Shown: positions 35,077-44,070, counted from the stretch's first letter. The stretch is DNA of 64,000 nt from Halopseudomonas yangmingensis (GCF_900114825.1 NZ_FOUI01000008.1:1-64000); one strand, 5' to 3'. Notes: generated by a model from the sequence alone, not told the origin. Program-made: numbers and translations.

Positions 35077-37407
35077 ATGAAACATCTGAAAAAATGGCCT
35101 TTGGCAATTGCAGTAACCTCCGCCCTCGCCCTGACTGGCTGCCTTGGCGGCGGCGGCGGTGGTGGTGGTGGTGGTGGCAGCACTACCCCTCCAACAGCAT
35201 CCACCAGTTCTGTTGAGGGTACCGTTGCCAAGGGCATTGTGCTGGATGGTGTGGTCAAGGCCTGGACCCTTGATAACGCCGGTGAGAAGCTGAGCGCTGT
35301 CGCTGAAACCACCACCAGCGCTACCAATGGCAGCTATAGCCTGACGGGCCTGCCGCAAAACACCCCGCTTCTGATCGAGGTCACCAGCAAGGATGGCACG
35401 CTGATTCGTTGTGACCTCGCGATCTGTGTGCCCGCGAGTGACGGCAAGGAAGCAATCGTTTTTGGCGACAATTTCGAAGCCCCTGAAGACTTCAAACTGC
35501 TTGCCATTACCCCCGGCGTCAGCTCCAGCGAGGCGTCAATTTATCCCTCCTCGCTGACCAGCATTGCCGCAAACCTTGCTCTGAGCAATCTGAAAAATGG
35601 TCTTGCCACTGAAGGCCCGGCAGCTGCAGCGCTGGCCAGCAACGCCCAGATTTCCAACCGTTTTGGCTTTAACGATGCATCCCTGCTGGGCGTGAAAGTG
35701 ATCGACATCACAAACCCCGAAGCCGTCGCTGCAGCCGACAAAAAAAGCCTGCAATACAGCCTGCTAACAGCCGCAGTGGCCCAGGCCCCGGGCAAGAACA
35801 TGCTGGAAGCACTCGCGGCCTTTACTGACAGCTATGTGGAAACGGGCCTCGCTGACACAGGCTCTGCCACCTCGCTTGACGAAATCCTCAAGGCCGCCGC
35901 CGCGCTGGTTGCTGAAATTGAGAAGGTTGCCGCAGAAGCAAACATTGAACTGCCAGCCAGCCTGAATGAAGTCAAAACTGAAATAGATAATACAGCCACC
36001 GACAAGACCGAAAATGGCTCTACCGAGCCCAGCCAGGGTACCGCGCCACCGAACCTGGGCTCGACAGGACTGGTTGCTACCAAGCAGTTTGTCCAGCAGG
36101 TTCGTGACCTCAGCAACCTGGCCGTTCTGGAAGAAAATGCCCAAGCCTTTGCCGATCAGGTGGAGCTGGTTGGCGAACTGAACAACGATGACATCCGTGT
36201 TGTCACCAAGGCCACTGGCAACGCGCTGGGTGCCATTGCCACCTTTGCCGAGCAGGTGGGCAGCGAAGAAACCACAGCCACCAGCCTTGAAATCGCCGGG
36301 CTGACAGTCACCCGCAGCGGCAATGCCTACAGCGTCAAGCAAACCGTCACTGTGCAACTTGAAGACGATCTGGGCGTGCGTGACGTTCCTGTCACTATCG
36401 ACCTGACTGCCAACGTGGTCTACGTCTACGACATCGAAGAACAGGAAAGCTACGAAGACAACTCGGGCAGCTGGTCTGAGCAGGGAACCATCAGTCTGGA
36501 TGCTACGGTGCAGGGCAGCGTCAGCAGCAACAAGGTCAGCCTGACCGTCAAGCCTGGCTCCAAGCTCAAGGGCTCCGTTGAGGTGGACGGCGAAGATCAG
36601 TGGAGCAGTGAATATGACTATAACGACACTGGCTCAAGCAGTAGCTATCAGGATACCGAGAGATTCAACAGCACCTGGCGCAGTTTAGATACACTGCTGG
36701 ACGTAGCGCTTGTAGCTGACAGCGTGACCTTCATTGGCAAGCTAGAGCTGGATGTAGATACCTTGCTATTCAATAGTTCGTACTCAGCGAATGGCGACTG
36801 GAACGACAACTTTACAACAGGTTCATGGTCTGGCGAATACAGCGAACGCGACATCTGGAATGCCAGCACCAACCGTCTGGGCCTTGGCCTGTCCGGCACC
36901 CTGTCCAATGCCACCAACGAGCTCAAGGCCACAGCCCGGTTCAACATTGCCAATGCAGGCTATGGCTGTGACAAGTCGTTTGACTATTCATACTCCAATA
37001 CCAGCGACTTCTGGTATGACAGCGAAGTCTGCAAGTGGTCCCAATACGGCAGCAGCGCACCGGTAGCCAACCTGGCAATTACCTTCGATCTGAATATGCA
37101 GGGCAGCTCGCCAATCAAGGTGACCCTGAATGCCGTCAATGACGGACTCAACAGCTTTACCGGTGACGCCAAGCTTGCCTATGAGAACGGCATGGCGCTG
37201 GAGCTGAAGTACCTCGGCAAGGATGCACAGGGCAGCAAAACCGCTACTCTGGGCAACCATAACGGTGTGCTGATGACCCTGACCGAAAAAGCCGACCGCA
37301 GCCAGTCGGGCATCATCGCCCAGAGCGGTAAGCAGTTCGCTACGGTTGACAACGCTACCGGTGCCATTCGCATCCGTTACAGCGATGGCAGCTTCGAGAT
37401 GTACTGA
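35077..37407 (+). CDS. Large poly-glycine lipoprotein, function unknown
   Basis: 776-residue lipoprotein. The signal ends in LALTGC (Cys22) followed by Leu, so Lol sorting to the outer membrane is expected. Eleven glycines follow, then a beta-rich segment with SVEGTVAKGIVLDGVVKAW (a carboxypeptidase-regulatory-like start). A helical, Ala-rich middle (about 150-420) and a long Ser/Asp/Tyr-rich C-terminal half of repeating beta strands (about 420-776) complete it. The end GAIRIRYSDGSFEMY resembles tails I have seen on other large pseudomonad lipoproteins. Only three or four cysteines occur after the anchor. The outer-membrane barrel gene follows 100 bases downstream and is probably its partner. 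No enzymatic motif seen. Confidence 0.8.
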   Translation: MKHLKKWPLAIAVTSALALTGCLGGGGGGGGGGGSTTPPTASTSSVEGTVAKGIVLDGVVKAWTLDNAGEKLSAVAETTTSATNGSYSLTGLPQNTPLLIEVTSKDGTLIRCDLAICVPASDGKEAIVFGDNFEAPEDFKLLAITPGVSSSEASIYPSSLTSIAANLALSNLKNGLATEGPAAAALASNAQISNRFGFNDASLLGVKVIDITNPEAVAAADKKSLQYSLLTAAVAQAPGKNMLEALAAFTDSYVETGLADTGSATSLDEILKAAAALVAEIEKVAAEANIELPASLNEVKTEIDNTATDKTENGSTEPSQGTAPPNLGSTGLVATKQFVQQVRDLSNLAVLEENAQAFADQVELVGELNNDDIRVVTKATGNALGAIATFAEQVGSEETTATSLEIAGLTVTRSGNAYSVKQTVTVQLEDDLGVRDVPVTIDLTANVVYVYDIEEQESYEDNSGSWSEQGTISLDATVQGSVSSNKVSLTVKPGSKLKGSVEVDGEDQWSSEYDYNDTGSSSSYQDTERFNSTWRSLDTLLDVALVADSVTFIGKLELDVDTLLFNSSYSANGDWNDNFTTGSWSGEYSERDIWNASTNRLGLGLSGTLSNATNELKATARFNIANAGYGCDKSFDYSYSNTSDFWYDSEVCKWSQYGSSAPVANLAITFDLNMQGSSPIKVTLNAVNDGLNSFTGDAKLAYENGMALELKYLGKDAQGSKTATLGNHNGVLMTLTEKADRSQSGIIAQSGKQFATVDNATGAIRIRYSDGSFEMY
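35146..35178 (+). repeat. Eleven-glycine codon repeat
   Basis: GGC x4, GGT x6, GGC directly after the lipidated Cys-Leu of the lipoprotein. The triplet unit means length changes would keep the frame and alter only the tether length. Confidence 0.9.
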
Positions 37408-37454
37408 GTGTGGCAGGCCTCCTGGGGCCTACCCGCACAGTAACGCTTGAGTCA

Positions 37455-37478
37455 GGGGGGAGGCTTTGCCTCCCCCTT
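37455..37478 (+). terminator. Hairpin between lipoprotein and barrel genes
   Basis: GGGGGAGGC (37456-37464) and GCCTCCCCC (37468-37476) pair around TTT, followed by only TT. A strong stem with a poor T-run. It may attenuate rather than end transcription into the barrel gene 32 bases later. Confidence 0.55.
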
Positions 37479-37507
37479 GCCGTGTCCAACCCCACAGGAA
37501 ACCGATC

Positions 37508-38584
37508 ATGCAACACCCCATTCGCCTGTCGCTGGCCATCGCCCTGCTGGCGGCCAGCCATGCCCAGGCTGACAACCGCTTTGAGACCCGATCCAGCCTG
37601 CACAGCATCAGCTATAGCGACATTGCGCCGATCAAGCAGGTGATAGACGGCCTCAAGGGCAAACCGATCAACGCCGGTGACTTTGCCTTCACCCATAACC
37701 AGTTCGAGATCAGTCAGCACTGGAACAACTGGGAGTTCGCTGCCTTCTGGCGCTACGACTACTATCTGGAGTTCGACAAGGACACCGCGCAGCTGATCTA
37801 TCTGGACAAGAACCGCCAACCTTACCAGGAAGGCAAGGTTTACAAGGTTGAGCTGGATGCCAATCACCTGCGCTCGCAAGGTCTGGGCATAGGTTATGTG
37901 TTCAATATCCGCCCCGGCCTCGATCTGCGCACACGCGCCAACTACCTTAGCGCCACAGAAATGCAGGATGGCAGCCTGCGCGGTGCCGTGGCAACCGAAG
38001 CAGGCAATTACAGCGGCCAGTTGGATCTTGATTACAACTATTCGGAAGACAAGCTGCTCAAGCGTGCCAAGCAGTCGGTGAAAGGTCGCGGCTGGAGCCT
38101 GGATCTGGATCTGGACTGGCAAATCAACTCGCAGCTGAATGCCTGGCTGCACGGTAGGGACCTGTATTCAGCAATCCGCTGGAACAACCTCACCTATACC
38201 GTTGCCGATGCCACCACAGACCGCGCCAGCTACAACCCGGACGGCACCATCAGCTTCCGTCCTGCGGTAAGCGGGTTTGAGGGCTACCGTGACCACACCC
38301 AGCGCTTGCCCGCACGCTACACCCTTGGCAGCAGCTATCGAATGGCACCCGAGTGGAGTCTTACTGGCGAGATTTTCTCCTACGACGAACACCTGTTCCC
38401 ACGTGCCGCGCTGAACTGGCACCTGAAGCACGCGACCCTGCAAGCCAGCTATGATTTTGGCGCAGACGCATTCGGACTTGGCGTCAACAGCAAATACCTG
38501 CAGGTGCTGCTGCGTGCCGATGACACCGACTACCAGAAAGCCAAAGCCCTGCAATTGCACATTGCCGGACAAATCCGTTACTAG
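37508..38584 (+). CDS. Outer-membrane beta-barrel protein, family not recognised
   Basis: 358 residues from ATG 37508, AGGAAA upstream. Signal peptide (about 1-21, ending SHAQA), then alternating amphipathic strands rich in Tyr/Trp (HWNNWEFAAFWRYDYYLEF, GIGYVFNIRPGLDLRTRANYL, WSLDLDLDWQINSQLNAWLHG, LQASYDFGADAFGLGVNSKYLQVLL). It ends in AGQIRY, the terminal aromatic needed for Bam-mediated insertion. About 12-16 strands would fit. I do not recognise a named porin or transporter family. Its position after the poly-glycine lipoprotein suggests a joint function, for example surface display or a two-part complex. Confidence 0.8.
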   Translation: MQHPIRLSLAIALLAASHAQADNRFETRSSLHSISYSDIAPIKQVIDGLKGKPINAGDFAFTHNQFEISQHWNNWEFAAFWRYDYYLEFDKDTAQLIYLDKNRQPYQEGKVYKVELDANHLRSQGLGIGYVFNIRPGLDLRTRANYLSATEMQDGSLRGAVATEAGNYSGQLDLDYNYSEDKLLKRAKQSVKGRGWSLDLDLDWQINSQLNAWLHGRDLYSAIRWNNLTYTVADATTDRASYNPDGTISFRPAVSGFEGYRDHTQRLPARYTLGSSYRMAPEWSLTGEIFSYDEHLFPRAALNWHLKHATLQASYDFGADAFGLGVNSKYLQVLLRADDTDYQKAKALQLHIAGQIRY

Positions 38585-38591
38585 CCCGGTG

Positions 38592-38628
38592 CTGCACGCC
38601 TTGAACCTACACGGATCAAGGCGTGCAG
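38592..38628. terminator. Long hairpin between convergent genes
   Basis: CTGCACGCCTTGA (38592-38604) pairs perfectly with TCAAGGCGTGCAG (38616-38628) around an 11-base loop. No T-run, but it lies between the convergent barrel and small-lipoprotein stops and probably marks both 3' ends. Confidence 0.65.
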
Positions 38629-38652
38629 CTATGTGACCGACACTGAAAAGGC

Positions 38653-38907
38653 TTACTGACCAGCACCCTCATGCATCTGGAATTGCTCCATCATGCCTTT
38701 GAGCATGTTGCCGAGCATTTCCTGCTGGGCCTCCAGCATCGCACTGCAGACGTCGCTGGGCTTGCCCTGCATCATCTCTTTCGTGCATTGCTCGGCGTAC
38801 TTTTCCATCAGCTCGGGCTTGTCGATAAAGTCCTGCTTGGTCGGCTCTCCACCGCAGGCGGCAAGCAGCAGCGCGGGGACAGCAATCAGGGCGATTTTCT
38901 TCAGCAT
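38653..38907 (-). CDS. Small lipoprotein, function unknown
   Basis: 84 residues. Signal ends LLLAAC (Cys18) followed by Gly-Gly, so outer-membrane sorting is likely. The mature part is an acidic, Met-rich helix with two further cysteines (CTKEMMQGKPSDVC, about 41-54) and MLEAQQEMLGNMLKGMMEQFQMHEG. The many methionines and terminal His could bind soft metals, but this is speculation. It lies 125 bases downstream of hemP and may or may not belong to that operon; I see no terminator between them. Confidence 0.75.
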   Translation of the reverse strand: MLKKIALIAVPALLLAACGGEPTKQDFIDKPELMEKYAEQCTKEMMQGKPSDVCSAMLEAQQEMLGNMLKGMMEQFQMHEGAGQ

Positions 38908-39032
38908 GCGTAGGCTTCCTTGTTGTGATTTATCTGCGCTCCTGCAAGCGCGCCAAAAGTGTTGCAGCTTTATACAGAAAAGACCAGTAAGCCGGCCTGT
39001 AGCTGCGCTACCGTTCGCGCGACTGCTGCAGC

Positions 39033-39212
39033 CTACTTGGTCAGTATCAGCTTGTTCTGCCGGGTCAGGCGCAGGCAGTAGTAACTGCCGTTATGCTCAA
39101 TCAGCAGCTCGTTGCGCTCACCCAGCAGGCTGCGCAGCGGCAGACAGCGGGGTGGGCTGATGCTGTGGGCTGGTAGTGCGCAGTGCTCTGTGCGCAGGGG
39201 GTGGTTGTGCAT
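39033..39212 (-). CDS. hemP: Hemin uptake protein HemP
   Basis: 59 residues from ATG 39212, AAGGAG seven bases upstream. The C-terminal half RCLPLRSLLGERNELLIEHNGSYYCLRLTRQNKLILTK is the HemP/HmuP family core. In several proteobacteria HemP/HmuP helps activate haem-receptor genes together with iron regulators. It is the last gene of the five-gene TonB receptor operon, 17 bases after the DUF2149 gene, and is the best sequence argument that this operon deals with haem. Confidence 0.88.
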   Translation of the reverse strand: MHNHPLRTEHCALPAHSISPPRCLPLRSLLGERNELLIEHNGSYYCLRLTRQNKLILTK

Positions 39213-39228
39213 GGGTTGCTCCTTGCCT

Positions 39229-39540
39229 TTATTCCGGGACATAGATCATTGAGCCGTCCTGCAGGCGGTAGGCGATGCCGGCGCGGGCGCCCTCACCTTC
39301 ACCGATTTCTCCGCTGGCGGTGTAATGCTCAAGGGTTTCACCCTGTTTGATGAGGATTTCCATGTTGGCCTGGCCGGGGTTCTTGATCAGGGTGAAGTCT
39401 TCCTGGGTGAACGGACTGACCGGGTTGTTGGCCACTGCCAGCAACAGGGCAGCGATGATCACCAGGAATACGTCGATCAGGTTGACCACCGACAGAATCG
39501 GGTCATCGGCTTCGGCTTCTTCAAGCAGGCGCAGGCTCAT
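39229..39540 (-). CDS. DUF2149 protein, ExbD-like
   Basis: 103 residues. A short cytoplasmic acidic start (MSLRLLEEAEADDP) leads into one membrane helix with Asp23 (NLIDVFLVIIAALLLAVA). This matches the ExbD/TolR pattern in which a single membrane Asp carries protons. A small periplasmic domain follows (about 50-103, EILIKQGETLEHYTASGEI ... YRLQDGSMIYVPE). The ATG overlaps the stop of the TolQ-like gene (ATGA), so they are made together. Known context of DUF2149: operons with CobN-like proteins. Inferred role: stator subunit of a dedicated proton channel. Confidence 0.87.
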   Translation of the reverse strand: MSLRLLEEAEADDPILSVVNLIDVFLVIIAALLLAVANNPVSPFTQEDFTLIKNPGQANMEILIKQGETLEHYTASGEIGEGEGARAGIAYRLQDGSMIYVPE

Positions 39541-40097
39541 CAGGCGGTCTCCGTGACCAGATCATGGGCAGCATCCGGCAGGCCAGCCGCAAGCGGCGCT
39601 GTGTTTGATGCGCCGCGCTGGGCCTGTTCGATCATCACCAGTTCCTCGGCATACCAGCGGCGGCGCACATTAACCACCCAGTAGGTCAGCGAGGCGGCGA
39701 CCAGCGACAGAATCACTGCCGAGAAGGCGACCGTGAGGTGATCGCTGACCTGCGCCAGCTGGCCATCTGCAAGGGATTTGATTGCTGGCCCCATGGGAAT
39801 CATGGTGGCTACCAGACCGAGCATGGGGGTCACCCGGGTAACGATGCGCGGCGCTTCAAGGCGCTTGAAAGCCAGGGCTTCCAGCTCGACCGCGCTCATC
39901 TGCGGACTGGTCTGCCAACTGGCCAGCAGGTCGTAGGCGGCCGGTAGTTGCTGGCGACGCTGGCGGCTTTGCCAGAGAAAGGCGCCAACCGCGTAGAAGG
40001 CATAGAAAAACATCAGCAGTACTGCCAGCAACACCGGCAGCATGAACAACTGACTGGCACTGTAGAGCGCCGATTCGATCAGGTATTGGATGGTCAT
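39540..40097 (-). CDS. MotA/TolQ/ExbB-family proton channel protein
   Basis: 185 residues, three expected membrane helices (about 17-40, 100-125, 135-160). The signature region TRVTPMLGLVATMIPMGPAIKSLADGQLAQVSDHLTVAFSAVILSLVAASLTYWVV corresponds to the conserved TolQ/ExbB channel helices, including the TPMLGL motif. It is located between the CobN-like and DUF2149 genes (4 and -1 base gaps) rather than with tonB/exbD, so it likely energises this system specifically. Confidence 0.9.
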   Translation of the reverse strand: MTIQYLIESALYSASQLFMLPVLLAVLLMFFYAFYAVGAFLWQSRQRRQQLPAAYDLLASWQTSPQMSAVELEALAFKRLEAPRIVTRVTPMLGLVATMIPMGPAIKSLADGQLAQVSDHLTVAFSAVILSLVAASLTYWVVNVRRRWYAEELVMIEQAQRGASNTAPLAAGLPDAAHDLVTETA

Positions 40098-40101
40098 TAG
40101 A

Positions 40102-43100
40102 TTATTGGCTCCGTGAAGTGAAAAGAGGGCTTGTGCCCTGGCGAGACTGGCGCACGGCGCCAGCGGCCAGTGCCAGCAGCATCAGCAACATGGCCAGCAA
40201 GGGCGTTGCGTCAAGCGGCTGAGGGTCGGCCTGTGCGGCTTCGGCCTGGGGCTGCAGTCGCTGACCTTGCACCCTCTGCAATTCGGCCTGACTGCCCGCC
40301 ACTGCCTCTGCGGTACTGTCAGGCTGCCAGGCCGCTGGCTGCAGGCCATAGCCGGCCGCCGCAGCACCGACGAACTGGTTGAAACGCGGATTGTCGCTGC
40401 GCACATCGAAGCGCTCGGCAAGCGCCTGCCAACGCTCTGCCAGTTGCTGCAGGGTGTCAGCATCGGTTGACCAGTATTCCTTGCGGGCGGCCTCCAGCAG
40501 GCGTTCGATCATTTGCGCCTGGGCATGCGGGTTGTGCTGTTCAAACCACTGGTTGACATCAAGTTGATATTTGTCATCCACATACACCGCCTTGAACTCT
40601 TGCCACTGGTCATCACGCACGGTTTCCGGTGCGGTGACCTGCCAGCCCCAGAGGTTGTTGGCCGTGCCCAGCACTTCCAGCGTGCCGCTGTAGCCCTCCT
40701 TTTGCATGCGGCTTATCCAGCCGGGATGGAAGTAGCGGGCGCGCAGGTCGCGGGCGAGAAAGCCGGCGGCGGTTTCCACCCGGGCCTGGGCGCTGTCACG
40801 CAAGTTGCTGATGTACAACTGCGGGGAGCTGCCATCCAGGTGGCGAACCGCCAGGCCAATGCCGCCAAGGTACTGGAAGGGATCGTCGGTGGTGAGCATG
40901 CCGTACAGGTTGGAGGAGCGTGACAGTATCGCGCCCTGGGTACCGCGCAGGTGCTCGGCATACAGGTTGAGGTCACTCTTCTGGCCCCAGCGCTGGCTAT
41001 CCGGCCCGTAGGCATATTGCATGCGCTGCAGGTAGAGCTCCGCCAATTTGGCGTCGCCGGCGTGGCGATCCTGACCGCCGTCGTCCGTCTCACCGAAACT
41101 GTCGCTGGCCAGGGTGGCATCGTCCAGTCCGGTACCATAGGCACCGGAGGCGGACGAGAAGATCCGGGTGCGCGCAGCCAGGCGTGCTTCGGACAGTTCC
41201 CAGCCGGCATCCAGCAACTGCTGTTCGATGCGCTGGCTATTCTGTGCCACGGCGTTGTCGTGTTCATCCAGCAAGGCGGCCTGCTCGGCGGCCTGGGCCA
41301 GCCAGTGCATGACGTTGGGGAAATGATCGCGATACAGACCGGTGGCGGAAATCACCGTATCCACCCGTGGCCGGCCGAGCGCCTGACGCTCGATGGCGCG
41401 AATGCCGACCACCCGTCCGCCAGCGTCCCACTGCGGCTCAAAACCGAGCAGGGCAAACACCTGCGCCTCAAGAATGCCGAAATGCCGCATGGTTTCCACT
41501 GACCAGAGCGAGAAGGCCAGCTTTTGCGGGTATTCACCGTGGCTCTCCAGGTGGGTCTGCAGCAGCCGTTCGGCGGCCTGGCGTCCGGCTTCCCAGGCCT
41601 GCGGGGTGGGAATGCGCGACGGATCGAAACCATACAGGTTGCGTCCGGTCGGCAGACTGTCCGGGTTCTTGATCGGGTCGCCACCATAGGACACCGGCAG
41701 GTGTCGCCCCTGCAGGCCCGTCAGCAGGCCGGCAATTTCGCGGTTGTCGCCCAACAGTTGCCACCAGTCGCGCGCCTGCGTCAGCAGCGCAGCCATGTCG
41801 TCATCGCCAGTCCAGGGCTCGGCGTTGCGCACATGCCGGTCCAGCAGTTGCCAGGCCGGGGTCTGCTGGATTTTCTGGTAGTCGTCCACCAGTTGTTCTT
41901 CCGGGCCCTCGGGATCAAGCTGTTCCAGCAGGGGCCGCCCGAGCATTTGCAACAATGTCAGCAGTCGCAAGTCGGGCTCCGATGGCTGGCCGAAGGTCGC
42001 CAGTCCAAGTGGCTGGTTGTCCAGCGCCAGCTCGTGCACATGATCATGCAGCTGCTCGGCAAAATGGCCGAATTCAGCACGGGCCTGCGCCTCAGTAACA
42101 CCCATGTCCAGATGCAGGTTCTCGGCTACTACATGCCGGATGATGTCGGTTGCCGTGACGTCACGCACCTCGCCTTCGGTCATCTGCATCCAGTCATGCA
42201 GCAGGTCATGGATCTCCACCAGAGTGCCGTGCAAACCGGCCGGGGAGAAGGCCGGGGTGTTGTGGCTGATGGTGACGGCCCGACCACGGCGCTTGGTCTG
42301 CAGTGCTTCACCGATGTTGTCGACGATATAGGGGTAGAGAACCGGCACATCGCCCACCGTCAGGTAGGGGTAGTCGAGCACGTCCAGCCCACGTTCCTTG
42401 CCTGGCTGCCATTCATAGGTGCCGTGGGTGCCGAAATGGATCAGTGCGTCGCTGGCAAAGCTTTCGCGCGCCCACAGGTAGCCGGCCAGGTAGCTGTGTG
42501 AGGGGGGCGTGCGGGTGTCATGGTAAAGCGCCCGCTCACGATCCTGTTCGGCTTCACCGCGCGGCAGCTGCGGCAGTATTGCCAGCTGCCCGAGTTGCAG
42601 GCGCGGGATGGCAAAGAATGCCTCTGCGCCGTCGCGCAGTAACAGGCCGGCCTGCTCCGGCGGCCCCCAGCGTCCGGTGATGTCATCCTGCAGGCCCTGC
42701 GGTAGTTGCCCGAACCAGTCCAGATAGTCCTGCAAGGGCAAGCGTGCGGCCACCTGTGGGTCAAGCAGGTCGGCACGGCGGTCATCGCGGTACAAGGGAC
42801 CAAGCAGACGGGTCAGGCTGTCGATCAATTGCTGTTCGTCACGGCCTTCCACCTCGTAGCCAGCCTCAGCCAACGCTGGCAACAGCCGCTCCAGGCTGCG
42901 CGGCACGTTGAGGAAGGAGGCACCCAGGTTTTTTTCGCCGGGCGGGTAGTTGTAGAAGAACAATGCCAGGCGCTTTTGCCCGTTCGGCAGTTGCTGCAGG
43001 CGCGCCAGTCGCATGGCCTTGTTGCTGACAGCTGACAACTGCCGGTCAATCGCCAGCATTTCACCGTCAGATTGGCGCACGGCGGCAAATACCAGCGGGT

Positions 43101-44070
43101 CGATCAGCCCGGCATATTCCGGTTGCGCCAGATAGAAGGGTATATCCTGCGTTGGCAGGCCCACCGCATCCTGCTCCCAGTCCTGTTGCTCGCCACGCCG
43201 GTAAGTCAGTGCCTGCAGTACCGGCAGACCCAGTTCCTCGAACTCGCTACGACGTCCTTCGGCGTTAAGCATGATCTGCATGCTGATCAGCACATTGGCG
43301 CGCAGCTGCTGATCAACCATCAGCAGCTGCTGGATCTCACCCTGGGCCAGTGTGGCACTGTACAGGCCTACGGCAATTGCGCCGCCCTGCTCAAGCCTGT
43401 GCAACAGGGCGTCGAGGTGTGCGGTCAGGCCGTTGTCCATCGACGCCTTGTGGAACAGCACAACCACCAGCGGGCGTGAATCATCGGCAGCTATACCCTT
43501 CCAGTCCAGAAAAGCGGGCAGGTCCGCAAACACATCGCCTGGCAGTTGCGGGTGGTAGAGTGCAGCCGAGGGAAATTCGCGCAGCACCGGGCAGCTGTCA
43601 GCTTCCTCCGGCGTCTGTGCGGCCAGGCGGCAGAAGAAGCCCCGGTAGTTATGCTCGCCGCCCTGTCGGTAGTACTGCTCCAGAACAGCTATGCGCTGCG
43701 CATCCAGCCCCTCACCGCGACTGCCATCAGCCCGCAACCACAGCCATGGCTGCTGCAGCTGCGGTAAAAGCGGTTGCAGATGCTGCTGGGCAGCGGCCAG
43801 CGCAGGGCCGTAGGGCGCATCAACCACAATCAGATCGTGGGTCAGTTGTTCAGGCTGCAGTGGGCCATATTCCTCACGATCAAGAAACCGGTACTCCAGC
43901 TCGAAACCCGCTTCAGCCGCCAGCGGCACCATGTGCTCGAACTTGCCCGGCTGTACCGGTGCCACACCCAGCATCAGCACGCGTTGCGCGGCCTGTGCCG
44001 GCAGTGCCGGCAGCAGGCAACAGCACAACAGCGCAACCACCAGACGTGCCTGTTGCTTCCAGTGGCGCAT
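40102..44070 (-). CDS. Periplasmic, membrane-anchored CobN-like chelatase large subunit
   Basis: 1322 residues of the CobN/magnesium-chelatase H family. Unlike cytosolic CobN it begins with a signal peptide (MRHWKQQARLVVALLCCCLL...PAQA, about 1-28) and ends with a membrane helix (about 1288-1306) and a short basic tail, placing the catalytic body in the periplasm. Family landmarks: HFGTHGTYEWQPGKERGLD (His545, His549), VGDVPVLYPYIVDNIGEA, SHNTPAFSPAG and GGDPIKNPDSLPTGRNLYGFDPSRIPT. ATG overlaps the receptor stop (ATGA). CobN-like proteins in Bacteroidota haem (hmu) operons are called HmuS and are linked to removing iron from haem. A similar pseudomonad operon has been reported as zinc-responsive. 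No AAA+ partner is in the window. Substrate is inference. Confidence 0.9.
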   Translation of the reverse strand: MRHWKQQARLVVALLCCCLLPALPAQAAQRVLMLGVAPVQPGKFEHMVPLAAEAGFELEYRFLDREEYGPLQPEQLTHDLIVVDAPYGPALAAAQQHLQPLLPQLQQPWLWLRADGSRGEGLDAQRIAVLEQYYRQGGEHNYRGFFCRLAAQTPEEADSCPVLREFPSAALYHPQLPGDVFADLPAFLDWKGIAADDSRPLVVVLFHKASMDNGLTAHLDALLHRLEQGGAIAVGLYSATLAQGEIQQLLMVDQQLRANVLISMQIMLNAEGRRSEFEELGLPVLQALTYRRGEQQDWEQDAVGLPTQDIPFYLAQPEYAGLIDPLVFAAVRQSDGEMLAIDRQLSAVSNKAMRLARLQQLPNGQKRLALFFYNYPPGEKNLGASFLNVPRSLERLLPALAEAGYEVEGRDEQQLIDSLTRLLGPLYRDDRRADLLDPQVAARLPLQDYLDWFGQLPQGLQDDITGRWGPPEQAGLLLRDGAEAFFAIPRLQLGQLAILPQLPRGEAEQDRERALYHDTRTPPSHSYLAGYLWARESFASDALIHFGTHGTYEWQPGKERGLDVLDYPYLTVGDVPVLYPYIVDNIGEALQTKRRGRAVTISHNTPAFSPAGLHGTLVEIHDLLHDWMQMTEGEVRDVTATDIIRHVVAENLHLDMGVTEAQARAEFGHFAEQLHDHVHELALDNQPLGLATFGQPSEPDLRLLTLLQMLGRPLLEQLDPEGPEEQLVDDYQKIQQTPAWQLLDRHVRNAEPWTGDDDMAALLTQARDWWQLLGDNREIAGLLTGLQGRHLPVSYGGDPIKNPDSLPTGRNLYGFDPSRIPTPQAWEAGRQAAERLLQTHLESHGEYPQKLAFSLWSVETMRHFGILEAQVFALLGFEPQWDAGGRVVGIRAIERQALGRPRVDTVISATGLYRDHFPNVMHWLAQAAEQAALLDEHDNAVAQNSQRIEQQLLDAGWELSEARLAARTRIFSSASGAYGTGLDDATLASDSFGETDDGGQDRHAGDAKLAELYLQRMQYAYGPDSQRWGQKSDLNLYAEHLRGTQGAILSRSSNLYGMLTTDDPFQYLGGIGLAVRHLDGSSPQLYISNLRDSAQARVETAAGFLARDLRARYFHPGWISRMQKEGYSGTLEVLGTANNLWGWQVTAPETVRDDQWQEFKAVYVDDKYQLDVNQWFEQHNPHAQAQMIERLLEAARKEYWSTDADTLQQLAERWQALAERFDVRSDNPRFNQFVGAAAAGYGLQPAAWQPDSTAEAVAGSQAELQRVQGQRLQPQAEAAQADPQPLDATPLLAMLLMLLALAAGAVRQSRQGTSPLFTSRSQ

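Noticed and set aside
35146-35178. Phase-variation switch in the poly-glycine tract
   Set aside because: The repeat unit is a triplet, so slippage would change length but not frame.
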